64,000 nt of DNA from Hypericum androsaemum (Eukaryota; Streptophyta; Magnoliopsida; Malpighiales; Hypericaceae), in assembly GCA_963995505.1 (NCBI GenBank), contig OZ023188.1, positions 14,025,912 to 14,089,911 of the forward strand, in the 5' to 3' direction. The notes under the pieces were generated by a model. It saw nothing but the letters and a program-made list of their open reading frames with translations. It did no database searches and had not been told where the DNA came from. Shown here one piece after another: positions 33,090 through 44,283 of the stretch (the first letter of the stretch is position 1; every line of letters begins with the position of its first letter). Both the position numbers and the translations under genes were made by a program.

Positions 33090-34582
33090 CCATTAGAAAC
33101 GAATTTAAAAGGACAAAAAGGTCTTTTTCCCCTTTTACTTGTACTTTTATAGATTTAGAAAGCGTTCTAGGTCACGATCGGCCTCGTTGTTGTTGTTGTT
33201 GATGATGATGATTTATCATTTCCTTTTTTTTAATGCTGGTTTATAATCCGGTTTGTTGTTGTTGTTGTTGCAATGGTGCGGATTGTGGATTGTTCGTGTT
33301 TATGACTGATTGTTGGTTGGGAATTGTTCGTGTTTGCTTGACAATGATGCGGTCAGGCAATGCGCGTGTGGCTGGAGGCGATGGAGTGACTCTACTCTGG
33401 CTGTGTTGTCTCTGCTCTGCTTTTCCGCTTGGTGCCAGGGTTGCAGGCGCGGCTGGTTGTTGATTGAGGGATCTGCTGCTTGACAAAGCACCGGATAGGA
33501 TGTAGGCAATGTGAGTGTGGCTGGCTGGCGATTGAGCTACTTCTACTCGGCCGTGTTGTCTCTGCCCTTCCTTTCCGCTACGCGCCAGGGTTTTTTGGTT
33601 TAGGGATCTGCTGCTTTCTTTAGTAAGTTCTGCTTTAGAACTACTTTATGTGTTGGGTTTTTCGCTGATGCATCTGCAGGTTGTTGAGTATGCAATGTTT
33701 GAATATTTATGTCGTGGCCTTCCTTGTGGATGAAATGAGCGAAGTTTAGGTGTGGGCTTGTCTCGTATTTGTTTGAATCTGGGTGAATAAAAGGTTACTG
33801 GTGATCCCGTGTCACCGGTGGCAGCGGTCAGCTTACCATGTCCCAGCTAGTCCTGGAGCATTTGAGGGTCTATCTGCTGCACGTCTGCTTTTACTTGTAC
33901 TTTCTTCACTCGAACAAGAATGTAACATGTGTCTGGAAGCATGATCTGAAGTCTGCAAATGGAGCACATACAATTAAAAGGCTTGTTGCTACATTGATAC
34001 AAGGAATACAGCCTTGCATTGCATCTAGTCTGCATGTTTTGTCAACATGAACGGTACGACTTCTCTAACGGTTGCTGGATATGTTCTTGGATTCAATGCA
34101 GATGTACTGACTCTTTGGCAATCAAAGAGTAAGAGAGTTTCCTCTGATTTGAACTTAAAAGACTGCATTCCGGAGTTCCATAAATTTCAATTCCTTCCTG
34201 ATGATTTTGATGTAGTCATGCATGGAAACAGTTTTTGTAAATTTGTAGCTGAAGTGTAAGGTTGATGCTATGTGGATGTCTTGCCAGGTTGAAACATATC
34301 ATTTAACATCCTTTCTAGTTACTTTAAAGTCACCTACTTCAGGAACTGTAACCTAATATGGAGAGCTTTACTATCTTTTTTTTCCGGCCAAACTCAAATC
34401 TGAATTTTCAGGCTCGTCAGACTACTAGGTGTCCGGACACGAAAAAAATATACAAGTCCGGATACGCACCAAAATATGAATGGTAACACAAGAGAGAACA
34501 AACTACTCCGCTCTCTGGTTTCCTACCTGGTGTTTTGTGTGTTGTGTACAAAAGAACAAGGAATAAATGGACATTTTTTAGA
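33090..34582. other. Intergenic region between convergent genes, with a diverged tandem duplication
   Basis: Short gtt/gat trinucleotide runs lie at about 33186-33211 and 33254-33270. Two related units, about 33356-33481 and 33504-33615, share gtgtggctgg, gtgttgtctctgc, tttccgct, gccagggtt and gggatctgctgctt. A frame at 34047-34259 (70 codons) has no motif I know. The region probably includes the 3' UTRs of both neighbours. Confidence 0.5.
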
Positions 34583-37500
34583 TCAAGAGGCAGATAAAGT
34601 GTTGTTGTGCCAATCCTCGACGAGGAAGCGGAGAGTGTGGTTAGGTGTGAGGAACTTGTGTTTGAGCTTCAGGTTGGTCATGGGCGAGGTGTCCCTTCCC
34701 ATCCTGAACCATTCCTCTATTGCCTCCAACTCGTACGAGAATCCATCCGCTGCTACGTGTGGGTTCTTCATTACATCCTGTTCGCATCAAATAAAATTGC
34801 AAATTAGTGAATAGTTTATCTTCTTATCGAACGTGCAATAAAATAACGGATACGAGATCAAACCGCTATTATATTAAAATTTTAATATTCAATCTAAGAT
34901 ATTCATATAAGTGTGGTGACTCATTTCTTGATTAGCTACCATTATTTTCTAAAGGCACCCCAAAGTTATATTCTACCTAGGAGCGTCTAAAAGTAGGCTT
35001 TAGGACGCAACCACAATTATAGCTCCGGAATCTAAGTTAAGACTTTGGATGCCTTTAATTAATTATTGTAGGTAGTTAAGAAAATAGCAGCAGTATAAAT
35101 AGTATCTTTCTTTGAAAATGCCTCGTGTTATTAAAAAAAACACTGTTTTTTTCAAACAAACGGAGAATGACACGCTCTGTTTTTCAGGCTTCGGACTGAC
35201 CCGTCTTGTTGGTCCGACCAAAAGTTATTTTAAAAATAATTATATTTAGTGTTGAAATGGCAAAAGATACTAGATCATATAATTTTCTTACAAGGTTTAT
35301 TATTTACTAGTATCAAAATATTAATTTAATTACTTTCAATCTAAAAAAACTCAAAATCATATTTTTCAAAAAATAATATTGTAAGTTGGATTTGTACTGG
35401 TCAGTCCAACTAGATAATCCGACATATCTAACCAGGTTTACCACTGATCAATTGCATTGACCGCTGGTCTAACGATCCTGAAGTATTGAAGGGGGATCGA
35501 ACCTGAAGTATAGGGCAGAGGAAAATGCTTGGCACTTCAATGGAGTCATCATCCTCATTAACAACTCCATTAACCGCCACCTCACTCCCAACATTAGCAA
35601 TTAAATCATCAGCTTTCTTCTTTATCTCATTAAGCTCTTCCATTATTTTTCCAATGCTCAAATCTGTGATACTGGGCCCCGGGTTAGTGGACAAGCACCT
35701 ACTCGCAAGCCCAACTAGTTCCTCAACCAAGCCTAAAGGCCATTGTCCCCCCGTCTCATCAAGGGCCAGGGCTAGGGCCTCCCGGCCCATAGTTGCGGTC
35801 TCCTCTCCAAGTCCGACCCGATTCGCACCCTGCAGCAAATGGAGCAGTAGAACACCGAAAGCCCGGATATCGTGTCCGGTATTGTGCTCGTCGGACCCTC
35901 GGGTTAACCCGAACCCGCTTATCTTGGCGACTAGGTTTCGGTCGAGTAGGACATTCGATAGGCACAAATTGCCATGAACAATGGGCCTGGGATGGGCCGA
36001 GTGGAGATAGCTCAGGCCCAAGCAGACCTCCCGGGCTATCCGGATCCGGTGGTTCCATCTCAAGACCCGGTTTCTTCGCCTGTGGATCCTTTGGGAGGAA
36101 ACCAATATGTCCCTCAAGTTGCCATTGTGCATGTACTCAAAGATGACACATTTTAGCTCTGTGCAAAAACCCATCATGGCAACCAAATTTGGATGCCTAA
36201 TCTCGTTCAAGAGCTTCACCTACACAATTGGAACATTCTAATTTAGTTGCTAATTGCAATTATACATGGTAACCAGCTAGTACAGAAGGTATATTACCTT
36301 AGTTAGGAAAGCATCTTCCGATAAATCTTGTTGATTCAGCAACTTGATTGCAACCGAGACCTGACTGATTCGCCCGCGATAGACATCGGTCCAATCATCC
36401 CCGGACTTGAGTCGCATTTTCTCCGAGAAATCATCCGCGGCCACCTTGACATCATCGGCATTGTACTGTCTATAACCGCAGGTGGGCTCGTTCAACTTGG
36501 TCGCCATTCCAATGGCATCCTTCTCTCTGCAGAACTCGATCCTCCGGTTAAGTACATCTCGTTGTCTGCGCAACTCCTCGATCTCCCTAACTATTTCCGC
36601 TCTTGCCTTAACCGCCTTCTCTAGCTGCGCCTCCGCGTTCGATCTCTCCACGCTCGATATCTGCAATTTGTTGGACAGCTCGAACTGGAGCTCCCGAATC
36701 GACCGTAGCCTATTCCGGCCCTGTTCAACATCGGATGTCATCTCCTGAATCTGCTCTGTCTCTGCATCCAAGTTTCTACTCGTCTCTTCCCTACTCACAA
36801 CCTCTTCCTTTATCTTAGCTTCCAATTCTTCCACCTATCAAATAAAATTGAGAAACATGTTCATTCTCGTCAATCAGGAATCCAAACAAAGGCTAGTGAA
36901 CCAGAGTTTGCATCTCACATTACCCTGCTATTGCATAATAAAATAGCCCACTCAGCTTTCGCGCGACGGTCTGAATTAGCCCGAGTCTCTTGCTTCTTCG
37001 ATTCGATCTCGTTTCGAGCTTCGTCTAATGCTCTTCTGTTTGATTCCCTTCTTGATGCAGCATTCTGGTCCCATTCAATCCCATCAAAATGCAGAGAAAT
37101 AATTAGCATAAGTGGACTAGTTGAACCAACTTCCACCTCACAATCGAGCACGATCCGACAACATATACGGAGGGAAGTCGAACTCGAGACCTTGCCTAAC
37201 AAGATTCAAATCTTTTGCTAACTAAAACAACAATATCAAAACCTTTGCTTACCACATTACAATAAGAACCATCTTGCAGTACTTTTCCATCCTCTTCTTG
37301 AACAATCTCCCGTAGCTGCTCGAAGTAGCCATCGATCTCTCGCTCGAAATACTCCCATTGGCTACGGTTCTTCTTCGACGTGGTAGGCGAGGCATCCGAA
37401 TTCCTTCCAGGGACGTTGAAGGAGTTCTCCTGCAACATTTTCCCAAGCCAGCTCTTAACATTGGTCCTTCTAGAAATCACAACTCCTTGATCATCCTCAA

Positions 37501-38437
37501 TTTCGACATCCTCGTTTTCTCCTCTGAGGACTATCAAGTTCCCTCCACATATGAGATAAAACTCGCAGAATTCTGGCTTGTGCTCGTGGATGTAATATGA
37601 CCCGCTAATTGCATTCTTCGATTTCCTGAATGGAAGAAAAGAAAGTTACGAGTGACTCGGGTTCCCTTAAGCAAAGCCTCGAGTTCGAATCTTGTGAACA
37701 TGACAACGGAAAGTAAGTTATATAACTTACCAAAAGGATGACTTCATGAATGTGATTGCCATGACAAATTTGGTAACTCTCTGTCTCTTCATTAATTCCA
37801 CTACGGCCTTGTAGATGGGTTCATCAGTTTTTTCAACTTTCAGGATTTCAGCTTTTACCTGCTAACAGAAAAATTAGAGGACCATCATAACAAATTAAAC
37901 TCAAAACTTGTGAATGCAGCCCGATTCTCGTGATCCGTAAATATGTCAGCAGATACCAGAAGTTATCCGTAAATATGTCAGCAGATACCAGAAGAGTCGT
38001 AGACCCGAAAACATAGTATGTATAACAAGCATGGATTAATACTGACCTTTCCACAGAAGGCTATGTACGTATTCAACAACTTGTTAATCTCCGCCTGTTC
38101 AAATTTCTTGGAAACCTCAAGCTTCTCATCACTCACAGCGCTTGCAGGGAGCTTACCAACTAAAACAACCAAGAGTGGCTATCAAATTTATCCAACTCCA
38201 AGTACAATTGTCCTTTCTCCTATCTACATAATTAAGGAGCAAATCAAGGCAAAATTGAGATTGGAATTACTTACATGGGGTGTAAACCAAATCCTTGGTG
38301 GTGTTGCAGCTGAGGTCAAGGATGACTATGGAGATTGGTTTTGGCCACCACCTCCCCTTTGTCCACTCCAAGGTCTTGAACCCATCTTGCAAATCATTCC
38401 CTAGAGCAACATACACCTTCTCCACCGGACTATCCAT
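34583..38437 (-). CDS. U-box protein with USP-like, coiled-coil and pseudokinase domains, eight exons, 788 aa
   Basis: Exons (minus strand): 38437-38275, 38159-38047, 37858-37731, 37625-37253, 37064-36924, 36834-36298, 36219-35503, 34777-34583. All junctions are GT/AG and in frame. Residues about 1-170 are a universal-stress-protein-like region (VEKVYVALG, VYTPFGKLPAS, VTKFVMAITFMK). About 260-420 is coiled coil. About 440-690 is a kinase fold (VAIK near 468, EIRHPNLV). About 712-785 is a U-box (FLCPILQDVMKNPHVAADGFSYE). The layout matches plant U-box kinase-type E3 ligases. However, HRD reads HGN (569), the catalytic-loop Lys is Cys, and DFG reads GFG (587), so phosphotransfer is unlikely. 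The preferred start is ATG at 38437. Upstream, an in-frame MSSSSSKKAK ends in TAA. Confidence 0.88.
34778..35502 (-). other. Intron 7 of the U-box gene
   Basis: 725 bp between CTTCAG|gttcga and gaacag|GATGTAATG. It separates the first strand of the U-box (FLCPIL) from the rest. It is AT-rich, and sequence such as ggtccgacc and tggtcagtcc resembles the repeat near 3510, so it may hold an old MITE. Confidence 0.8.
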
Positions 38438-39361
38438 CGGATTCGGTGGAGGAGTTACACCTGTCGGGATTGAATCATGTAACTCCGTCAATTATTTGGC
38501 CTTTTTACTTGATGAAGAAGACATCAAGCATCTTAGGTTGACAAAGTTGTGAATTTGTCTACTTCTTTTTGACCAAATTTGGACACCATCAAGTTTGGTC
38601 TGTTTCAATTCAAAGCAAGAGAGGGAGGGCTCTTCCTGGTTTATAAGTGTGAAAATTCGATGGGAAAAAAGTACTAGAGACGGCTGAAGATTTTCAAAGT
38701 TTGGTTGGGGAAAAAATGATTTATAAATGGCTTATCCTTTTCCATTGGCAAGAGGATGCGAATAGTTTTCTTTTCCTGCTAGAAGATTTTCTTTTTGGTT
38801 GACAACTACGCCGAGATTTTTGGACGGTCTTGTGTTGGACTTTTCCTTTGTACTGGTATGAATTGAAGTTTTTCTAAGATTTATGAATAATACAGTTCAA
38901 CATGAGTTAATTTACAATAATTATAATACTTTTTTTTTCAAAGGTACAATAATTATAATACTTAACTAACGTTTTAACTTTTTATAAGATTTGATAATAC
39001 ACTACTTTAAATTCGGTCATTATCCGTAAATATAATCATTACAAATGCCATAGTTCACAACAACAACAAAAAAAGGCCAACATCCTTGGGTATTTATTGA
39101 ATGCTTCTCGGATGCTTCCGATATTATTCTTAAACGGTTTGTTTACGAGAAGCATTTTGTTCTAGAAAGCTCCATGTACGCTAAAATGACTAATTTATTT
39201 CCGAAAAATGACTAATTTATTATAAATAATATCAGACCCTTTGACGCGTATGGCCTTAATTCCAGAAACAAAGTATAATCCATGACCATAGAGAAGGAAC
39301 AAGGTAGCCCAAACGTTGAATAGCAACACTATAGTAATAGATTCTACCTCGTTTTCCAGAA
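38438..39361. other. U-box gene upstream region and AT-rich intergenic DNA
   Basis: The minus strand upstream of the start has an ATG at about 38521 (MSSSSSKKAK, stop TAA at 38492-38494) in the same frame as the main start, so it is a short uORF or a lost N-terminal extension. The rest has no gene. Confidence 0.5.
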
Positions 39362-39362
39362 G

Positions 39363-40284
39363 TATGAATGGCAATTAGACCCTTACCCTGAAGGTCTACA
39401 CTGATCCAGACTCGAAGGGTCCAACACTCGTTGACTTTGATCGGGTCTAGACCATGATCCTGCCCGAATCCTGATATTTTAAAAGGATAAGGGCATGGGT
39501 ATGGATCTATAGGATCCTACCCTGATCCTACCCAAATTTTTAAAATTAATTTTAAAATAATATACATGTATATTAATTATTAGACATAATACAAATTCTC
39601 AATTTTGTTGGTAGGTAAATATTTTTTATTAAAACAAAAGTTCAAAACAGAGGAAGCGCAAAAAGAAAAACAAATAAAGGGGTCCGATATTTACATTAGT
39701 TACAACTCCACCCCCGACCAAAACGTTCCCTCAACCTCAAGAGGTAAAGAAGATGGATCTATAAATTCTTGTAGGCAATCAAGAAAGTGAGCAGCGATTG
39801 ATTGTATGATCAAGGCATCCGTCCAAAGGATCCACTCTTGGACATGAAAGAGCACAAAATACAGGAGAAGTTCATTATCGTACCTCACCTCATTGAAGAT
39901 AATATCATTACGAAGCAGCCACATGCCCCAAGTAATAGCAGCAAAAATTGCAAACCAAATTCTCAATTTTAACTTAGCCAACTTCATCTTTTTTTTATTT
40001 ATTTTTTTGTTTTCTTTGTATTGATATTTTTAATGAATGAAAATGTCTCATTGCTATTTGAAAACTATCAAAAGATAATTTAATTTTAAAAATTAAATAT
40101 ATTTATAAAAAAAATACAGACCCGCAGGTCGCCCTGATCCTTCCCGATTTTTTAGGACCCAGATCCTGCCCGAATCCTTATTTTTAAAGAGGATAAGGGT
40201 AAGGATCTGGGTGCACCATTTAAAAAGAATGTAAGGATCTGGGTCCTATAGATCATATCCGGATCTTGCCCATTGCCATGCCTA
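39363..40284. mobile_element. hAT-like MITE (family B), interrupted by a LINE fragment
   Basis: The left end tatgaatggcaatt and reversed right end taggcatggcaatggg match, with related subterminal sequence (ggataaggg, tcctgcccgaatcct). It is similar in end type to the 27006 and 49010 elements but different inside. The target duplication is unclear. A LINE fragment sits within it. Confidence 0.55.
39607..39955 (-). mobile_element. 5'-truncated LINE fragment
   Basis: The minus strand encodes FAIFAAITWGMWLLRNDIIF and following residues, as seen at the C-terminal zinc-binding/RNase H end of plant LINE polyproteins. An exact 15-bp direct repeat caaattctcaatttt flanks it (39592-39606 and 39956-39970), a typical LINE target duplication length. 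A clear poly(A) tail is not visible, which weakens the call. The open frame also runs through the right-hand repeat, so the exact 5' edge is uncertain. Confidence 0.55.
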
Positions 40285-41269
40285 CTCAAAAGTCGGTGGG
40301 TCAATTTTTACCTATTTAAAAATGACAAAGCTTTGCTTGGAAGAGAAACAAAGCTCAATATCATGTAGAACTTTGGAATTTAGGTAAATCCGTCTAGATT
40401 TTAGTATAAAAAACATTGAAGCCAACTACGTAGCATTTAATTTGATCGGTATATATCCCGCATTTTATAACAGAACAATATAGTTGTTTCCTTTTCCACT
40501 TGAAATAATCTAACACAAGTCCGCTCGATAAATATTCAAACAACATGGATATCAACAAAACAAAATCTATTACACGCGGATGATCTCATGCGGTGGTCGG
40601 TGGCGTTAGTAATTAAGCAATTAAGAAGCACACGACCATTAAATTCCGCCTTCTGAGTACAATAGACTTCGTCAAAAACACCGGTCCTCACGCGTAAAGA
40701 AAAGGCATAAATTTTTGACGTGTTTTCTTCGATTAATTCGATTTTTATTTATTTATATTGTGGGGACTAGTATTGATGGGGTGGATTGGGTATAGAGAGA
40801 GATAGGGTCCATGTACTATACGGAATTTAATCTAGGTCATAGATTTGATGATTAGACACGCTTCATAGATCTAACGGTAAAGATTCAGCAGGGTTATTTT
40901 TGTCTTGTACCTTCCTCTCTCCTCCCATTTTTCCTCTTCCTTCTCTTTCCTTGTTCATTCTTTTTTTTTTCTTTTTCCTTCCCTTCCCACAAGCACTTTC
41001 CTTCCTCTCCCTCCCTCTCTATTTTTTCCAATCCTAAATAAAATCGACGCCGACGAGTAGCGACGCCGGCGAGGAAGAGGTTTCCTTCTCTCTCCTTTTT
41101 CCTTCCTTCATGTTTCCCTTCTTCTCCCTCACTCTCTCTCTCTCTCTCTCCCTTTTTTGAAATAGTTTTTTTCAAGTGTGTAAAGGTTGATTTTGTGAAG
41201 AGTTAAATCGTTTGTTCTTATTTTTTATTTTTGTTCGTGATGTATGTATAAAGTGATATGACCGGCGAC

Positions 41270-41694
41270 GACCAAATGGCATATCCGGTTACGTTCAAAC
41301 GGCAGGCCCGGTCATATTCAAACGGCAGACCCGATTATGGTAAATTGGTATGCTCGATTATGACCAAATGGCAGGCCATGTTACGATAAAATGGCAGGCC
41401 ATGTTACGATAAAATGGCATGCCCGTTTACAATCAAATGGCATGCCGAGTTACAATCAAATGGCAGAGCCGTGCACGATAAGATAACATGTCTGATAACA
41501 ATAAAAATGTATGCTCAGTAATGACCAAATGACAGACCATGTACGATAAAATGACATGCACAGTTACAATTAAATGACATGCCCGATTATGACTAAATGG
41601 CATAGCGGAGTACGATAAAATGGCATGTTCTGTTACAATAAAAAGGCACACTCGGTAATGACCAAATGACAGGTCGATTACGATAAAATAGCAT
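41270..41694. repeat. 23-bp tandem array 1 (about 18.5 units), GGCATGCC core
   Basis: Units of 23 bp approximate GAYMAAATGGCATGCCCGGTTAY. The most conserved part is aaatggca followed by tgcc, giving the palindrome ggcatgcc in the best units. In the second half the units follow a three-unit order (gataaaat, aat.aaat, gac.aaat), a 69-bp higher-order repeat. It is non-coding: 23 is not a multiple of three and stops occur. Confidence 0.85.
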
Positions 41695-42289
41695 CGAATT
41701 AATATTTAATATAATTTATAATTAAATAATAATTTATTAATTAAATAAATAATATAAATTGAAAGTGGAGGCTTCAGGCACACGCTCCCACGCGCATCAG
41801 CCCCCATCATCACGTGTGTCAGCCCTCTGACGCGTCCTCTCTTTTTTCTTTTTGGACTGTTTTACCCCTATTCTGTTTGGTACATGATTTGGCTTCCTGT
41901 ACCCAATCCATGCTAATGCCCCCGAATTGGATGCGGGGTGAACAAAAAGGCCATGTACCGTACAGGGATGCATCAGAGCCATTCGTAGATCCTAAAAGTC
42001 GCATCCTTAAATCTAACGGTAGACAACGTGCAGGATATAAGGGTAACTATGACACGTATCCACATTTCAAGGAAGGAGAGAGAGTGGGGATGGGACCCAC
42101 ATGGAATAATGCCAAGTTGTCAACATCCAAGGCAATTAATGCCTGCCGGACCAAAAAATAAAGCAATTAGTTCATGACAAATTTTTATCACATGAAGACA
42201 GCTAAAAAAGGTAATTAATGCCTGACAAATTTTTAAGTTCCGTTATTTTTTTTAAATGTGGCCTCACTTCTATTTTTTTAAGTGGTCAA

Positions 42290-42640
42290 CAGGTTTCGGT
42301 TAGGGAGTCATAAGTTCTTACTCCGAAGTCCGATTGAGGTAATTCAAGTTGCCATGTGAAGCTGAGACATATATCTATAACTTTGTAGTTTATAACTTTT
42401 CCAAATTTAGAGTTTAAGAATATCGAAAATTTATTTGAAGTTAAAAGTTAATCGAGTTACGGACGACTGATTTCGGTTGGGAGCCACAAATTTTTACTCC
42501 GGAGTCTGATTGAGTTGATTCAAGTTGATGTGTAAAGCTCAGACATATATATACAACTTTGTAGTTTATGACTTCTCCAAATTCAGAGTGTAACAATGTC
42601 AAAAATATGTTTGAAGTTAATAGTCGATCGAGTTATAAGC
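42290..42640. repeat. Tandem duplication of about 178 bp
   Basis: Copies starting tttcggttagggagtc (about 42293) and tttcggttgggagcc (about 42471) share ttactcc, gattgag, gacatatat, caactttgtagttta-like and tttgaagtta landmarks. Array 2 follows directly. Confidence 0.7.
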
Positions 42641-42646
42641 CCAGGG

Positions 42647-43060
42647 TATATCAAATGGCATGCCGAGGTTATGTCAAATGGCATGCCCAGGTATCTCAAA
42701 TGGCATGCACAGATTATGTCAAAAGGCATGCCCAGGTTATGTCAAATGGTATGTCAAGGTTATATCAAATGGCAGTCTAGGTTATGTCAAATGACATGCG
42801 ACGTTAATATTTAATAAAATTTATAATTAATCAAATGACAGATCTGGTTACGATTAAATGGCATGACTGGGTACGTTAAATGGCACGCCCGGTTATGATA
42901 AAATAGTATAACCTGTTATATTAAAATAATTAATATTAATTAATACTTATGATAAAAAATTAACTAAATAAATTAAATAGTTAGTTAAATCATAAATGGT
43001 ATATTCGTTTATGTTAAAATGGCATGTCTGGTTACGTAAAATGGCATGCCCAATTACGAT
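42647..43060. repeat. 23-bp tandem array 2 (about 14 units in three blocks)
   Basis: Seven consecutive units (tatgtcaaatggcatgccca-type) at 42647-42805, four more at about 42830-42922 and about three at 42990-43060, separated by AT-rich ttaatatttaat-type spacers. The same spacer follows array 1. Confidence 0.8.
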
Positions 43061-43308
43061 AATATTGATTAATACGTACAATAAAAAATTAAATAATATA
43101 TCAGTTTAATTTATTTTGTATAATATACGAATAAAGATCAGATTAAAAAATAAAAAAATTGTGGTCACTCGCCTAAAATCTCCCAAGCCCCCCACATCTT
43201 CTCTCTCCACTGATGGGACGCATACGCGTCCCTAATAAATGACAGCTTTGTCCTTCTCATTTAGTACGGAATACCAGATTTTGTGTTAAATCCGGGCCCA
43301 GTATTGAT

Positions 43309-44210
43309 ATCTTCCAATACTCGGTGAAGGTTTTTTAATGGTAGATATTGCTTTTTTTTTTGGTAGAATAGTGGTAGATATTGTTTAGAGAGTAAGAGGC
43401 GAGAATATAGGTATTCTTGATTGGGATAATCGTGGCCGCATTAACCCATTCTAATTGTCCAACTTTTAGTTTTATTCGTTTGTAGTACCACTTGGTCCAA
43501 AATTATACTGTCGAGTGAAGCAGATTTTTTAATCGATACTCCGTTATTTAAATAACTTGTCTGAAACAAAGTACCCTATGGAGAAAATTTTGGTTTAAAA
43601 CTTTTTTTGAAAAACAAATCAGAAGAAAATGAAAAAATTGGATTAAAACTTTCGTAATTTATTTCTTTTTCATATTTTCAGTTTTTTATTTTAAGCTAAT
43701 GATACTTAGTGATATTTTTTTCCAAAATGTTTGATCAAATAATGAGATATCAACTAGAAATTTTTTTGTGTCACTCTCTCGAACATTTTTAAATAACAAA
43801 ATAGTGGTGTGCAAGTCAGATAAAACCATATTAAAGTAAACCACAAAACATTAAACCACGACAAGGTAGTGAATTCTATTTTTAGAATTCCAAAATAACA
43901 AGTGAATATCCCCAAGAGCAATAACCGATACATTAGTGAGAGGACATCTTTTTTTTTTAGAGTAGTGAGAGGACATCTTCATAACCATGAAAAGTGATCT
44001 CCACTTTTATGGCGGGCACATATGGCGAAAACCAAATTTACTTCGTCAATTAATTAATATTTTTTGAATTTTAGTAACGAAAAGAGTACTATCAAAAGAA
44101 CAATTCATAAATAGAGCTCGACGATACTCTAAGTTAACTTTGAATTTAGTGCCTGTAGCAGCCTGTTTGTTTTTGTTTATGTAAATGAAAGTCAGAGCAC
44201 CTTTCACGTT
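43309..44210. other. AT-rich intergenic sequence upstream of the tRNA
   Basis: No gene or repeat structure that I can support. Confidence 0.5.
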
Positions 44211-44283
44211 GGGGGTGTAGCTCATATGGTAGAGCGCTCGCTTCGCATGCGAGAGGCACGGGGTTCGATTCCCCGCACCTCCA
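44211..44283 (+). tRNA. tRNA-Ala (anticodon CGC)
   Basis: A full cloverleaf: acceptor GGGGGTG (44211-44217) pairs with CACCTCC (44276-44282), discriminator A at 44283, anticodon stem CTCGC/GCGAG with loop TTCGCAT, so anticodon CGC at 44244-44246. The third acceptor pair is G (44213) with T (44280), the G3:U70 pair that marks alanine tRNAs. B box ggttcgattcc is at 44262-44272. A short T run (ctttt) follows at about 44293. CCA is not encoded as part of the mature gene, although cca happens to follow. No intron. Confidence 0.96.

Larger units (their letters stand above)
40778..43299. mobile_element. Unclassified 2.5-kb repeat element with 23-bp arrays
   Basis: A 9-bp direct repeat agtattgat lies at 40769-40777 and 43300-43308. 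Inside are a pyrimidine-rich stretch (40900-41160), a 23-bp tandem array (41270-41694), a block at about 41880-42040 resembling the left end (catgtac...acgg, atctaacggta), an approximately 178-bp duplication (about 42290-42640) and a second 23-bp array. The first bases gtggattgggta also occur inverted at about 41920. There is no transposase and no convincing long inverted ends. Boundaries and class are uncertain. Confidence 0.4.

Noticed and set aside
35525..36146. Long plus-strand and second minus-strand frames over the kinase region
   Set aside because: They are shadows of GC-rich exon 7 of the U-box gene.
41270..43060. CRISPR-like regular repeats
   Set aside because: The 23-bp units are directly adjacent with no unique spacers, in a plant nuclear context; a minisatellite, not CRISPR.
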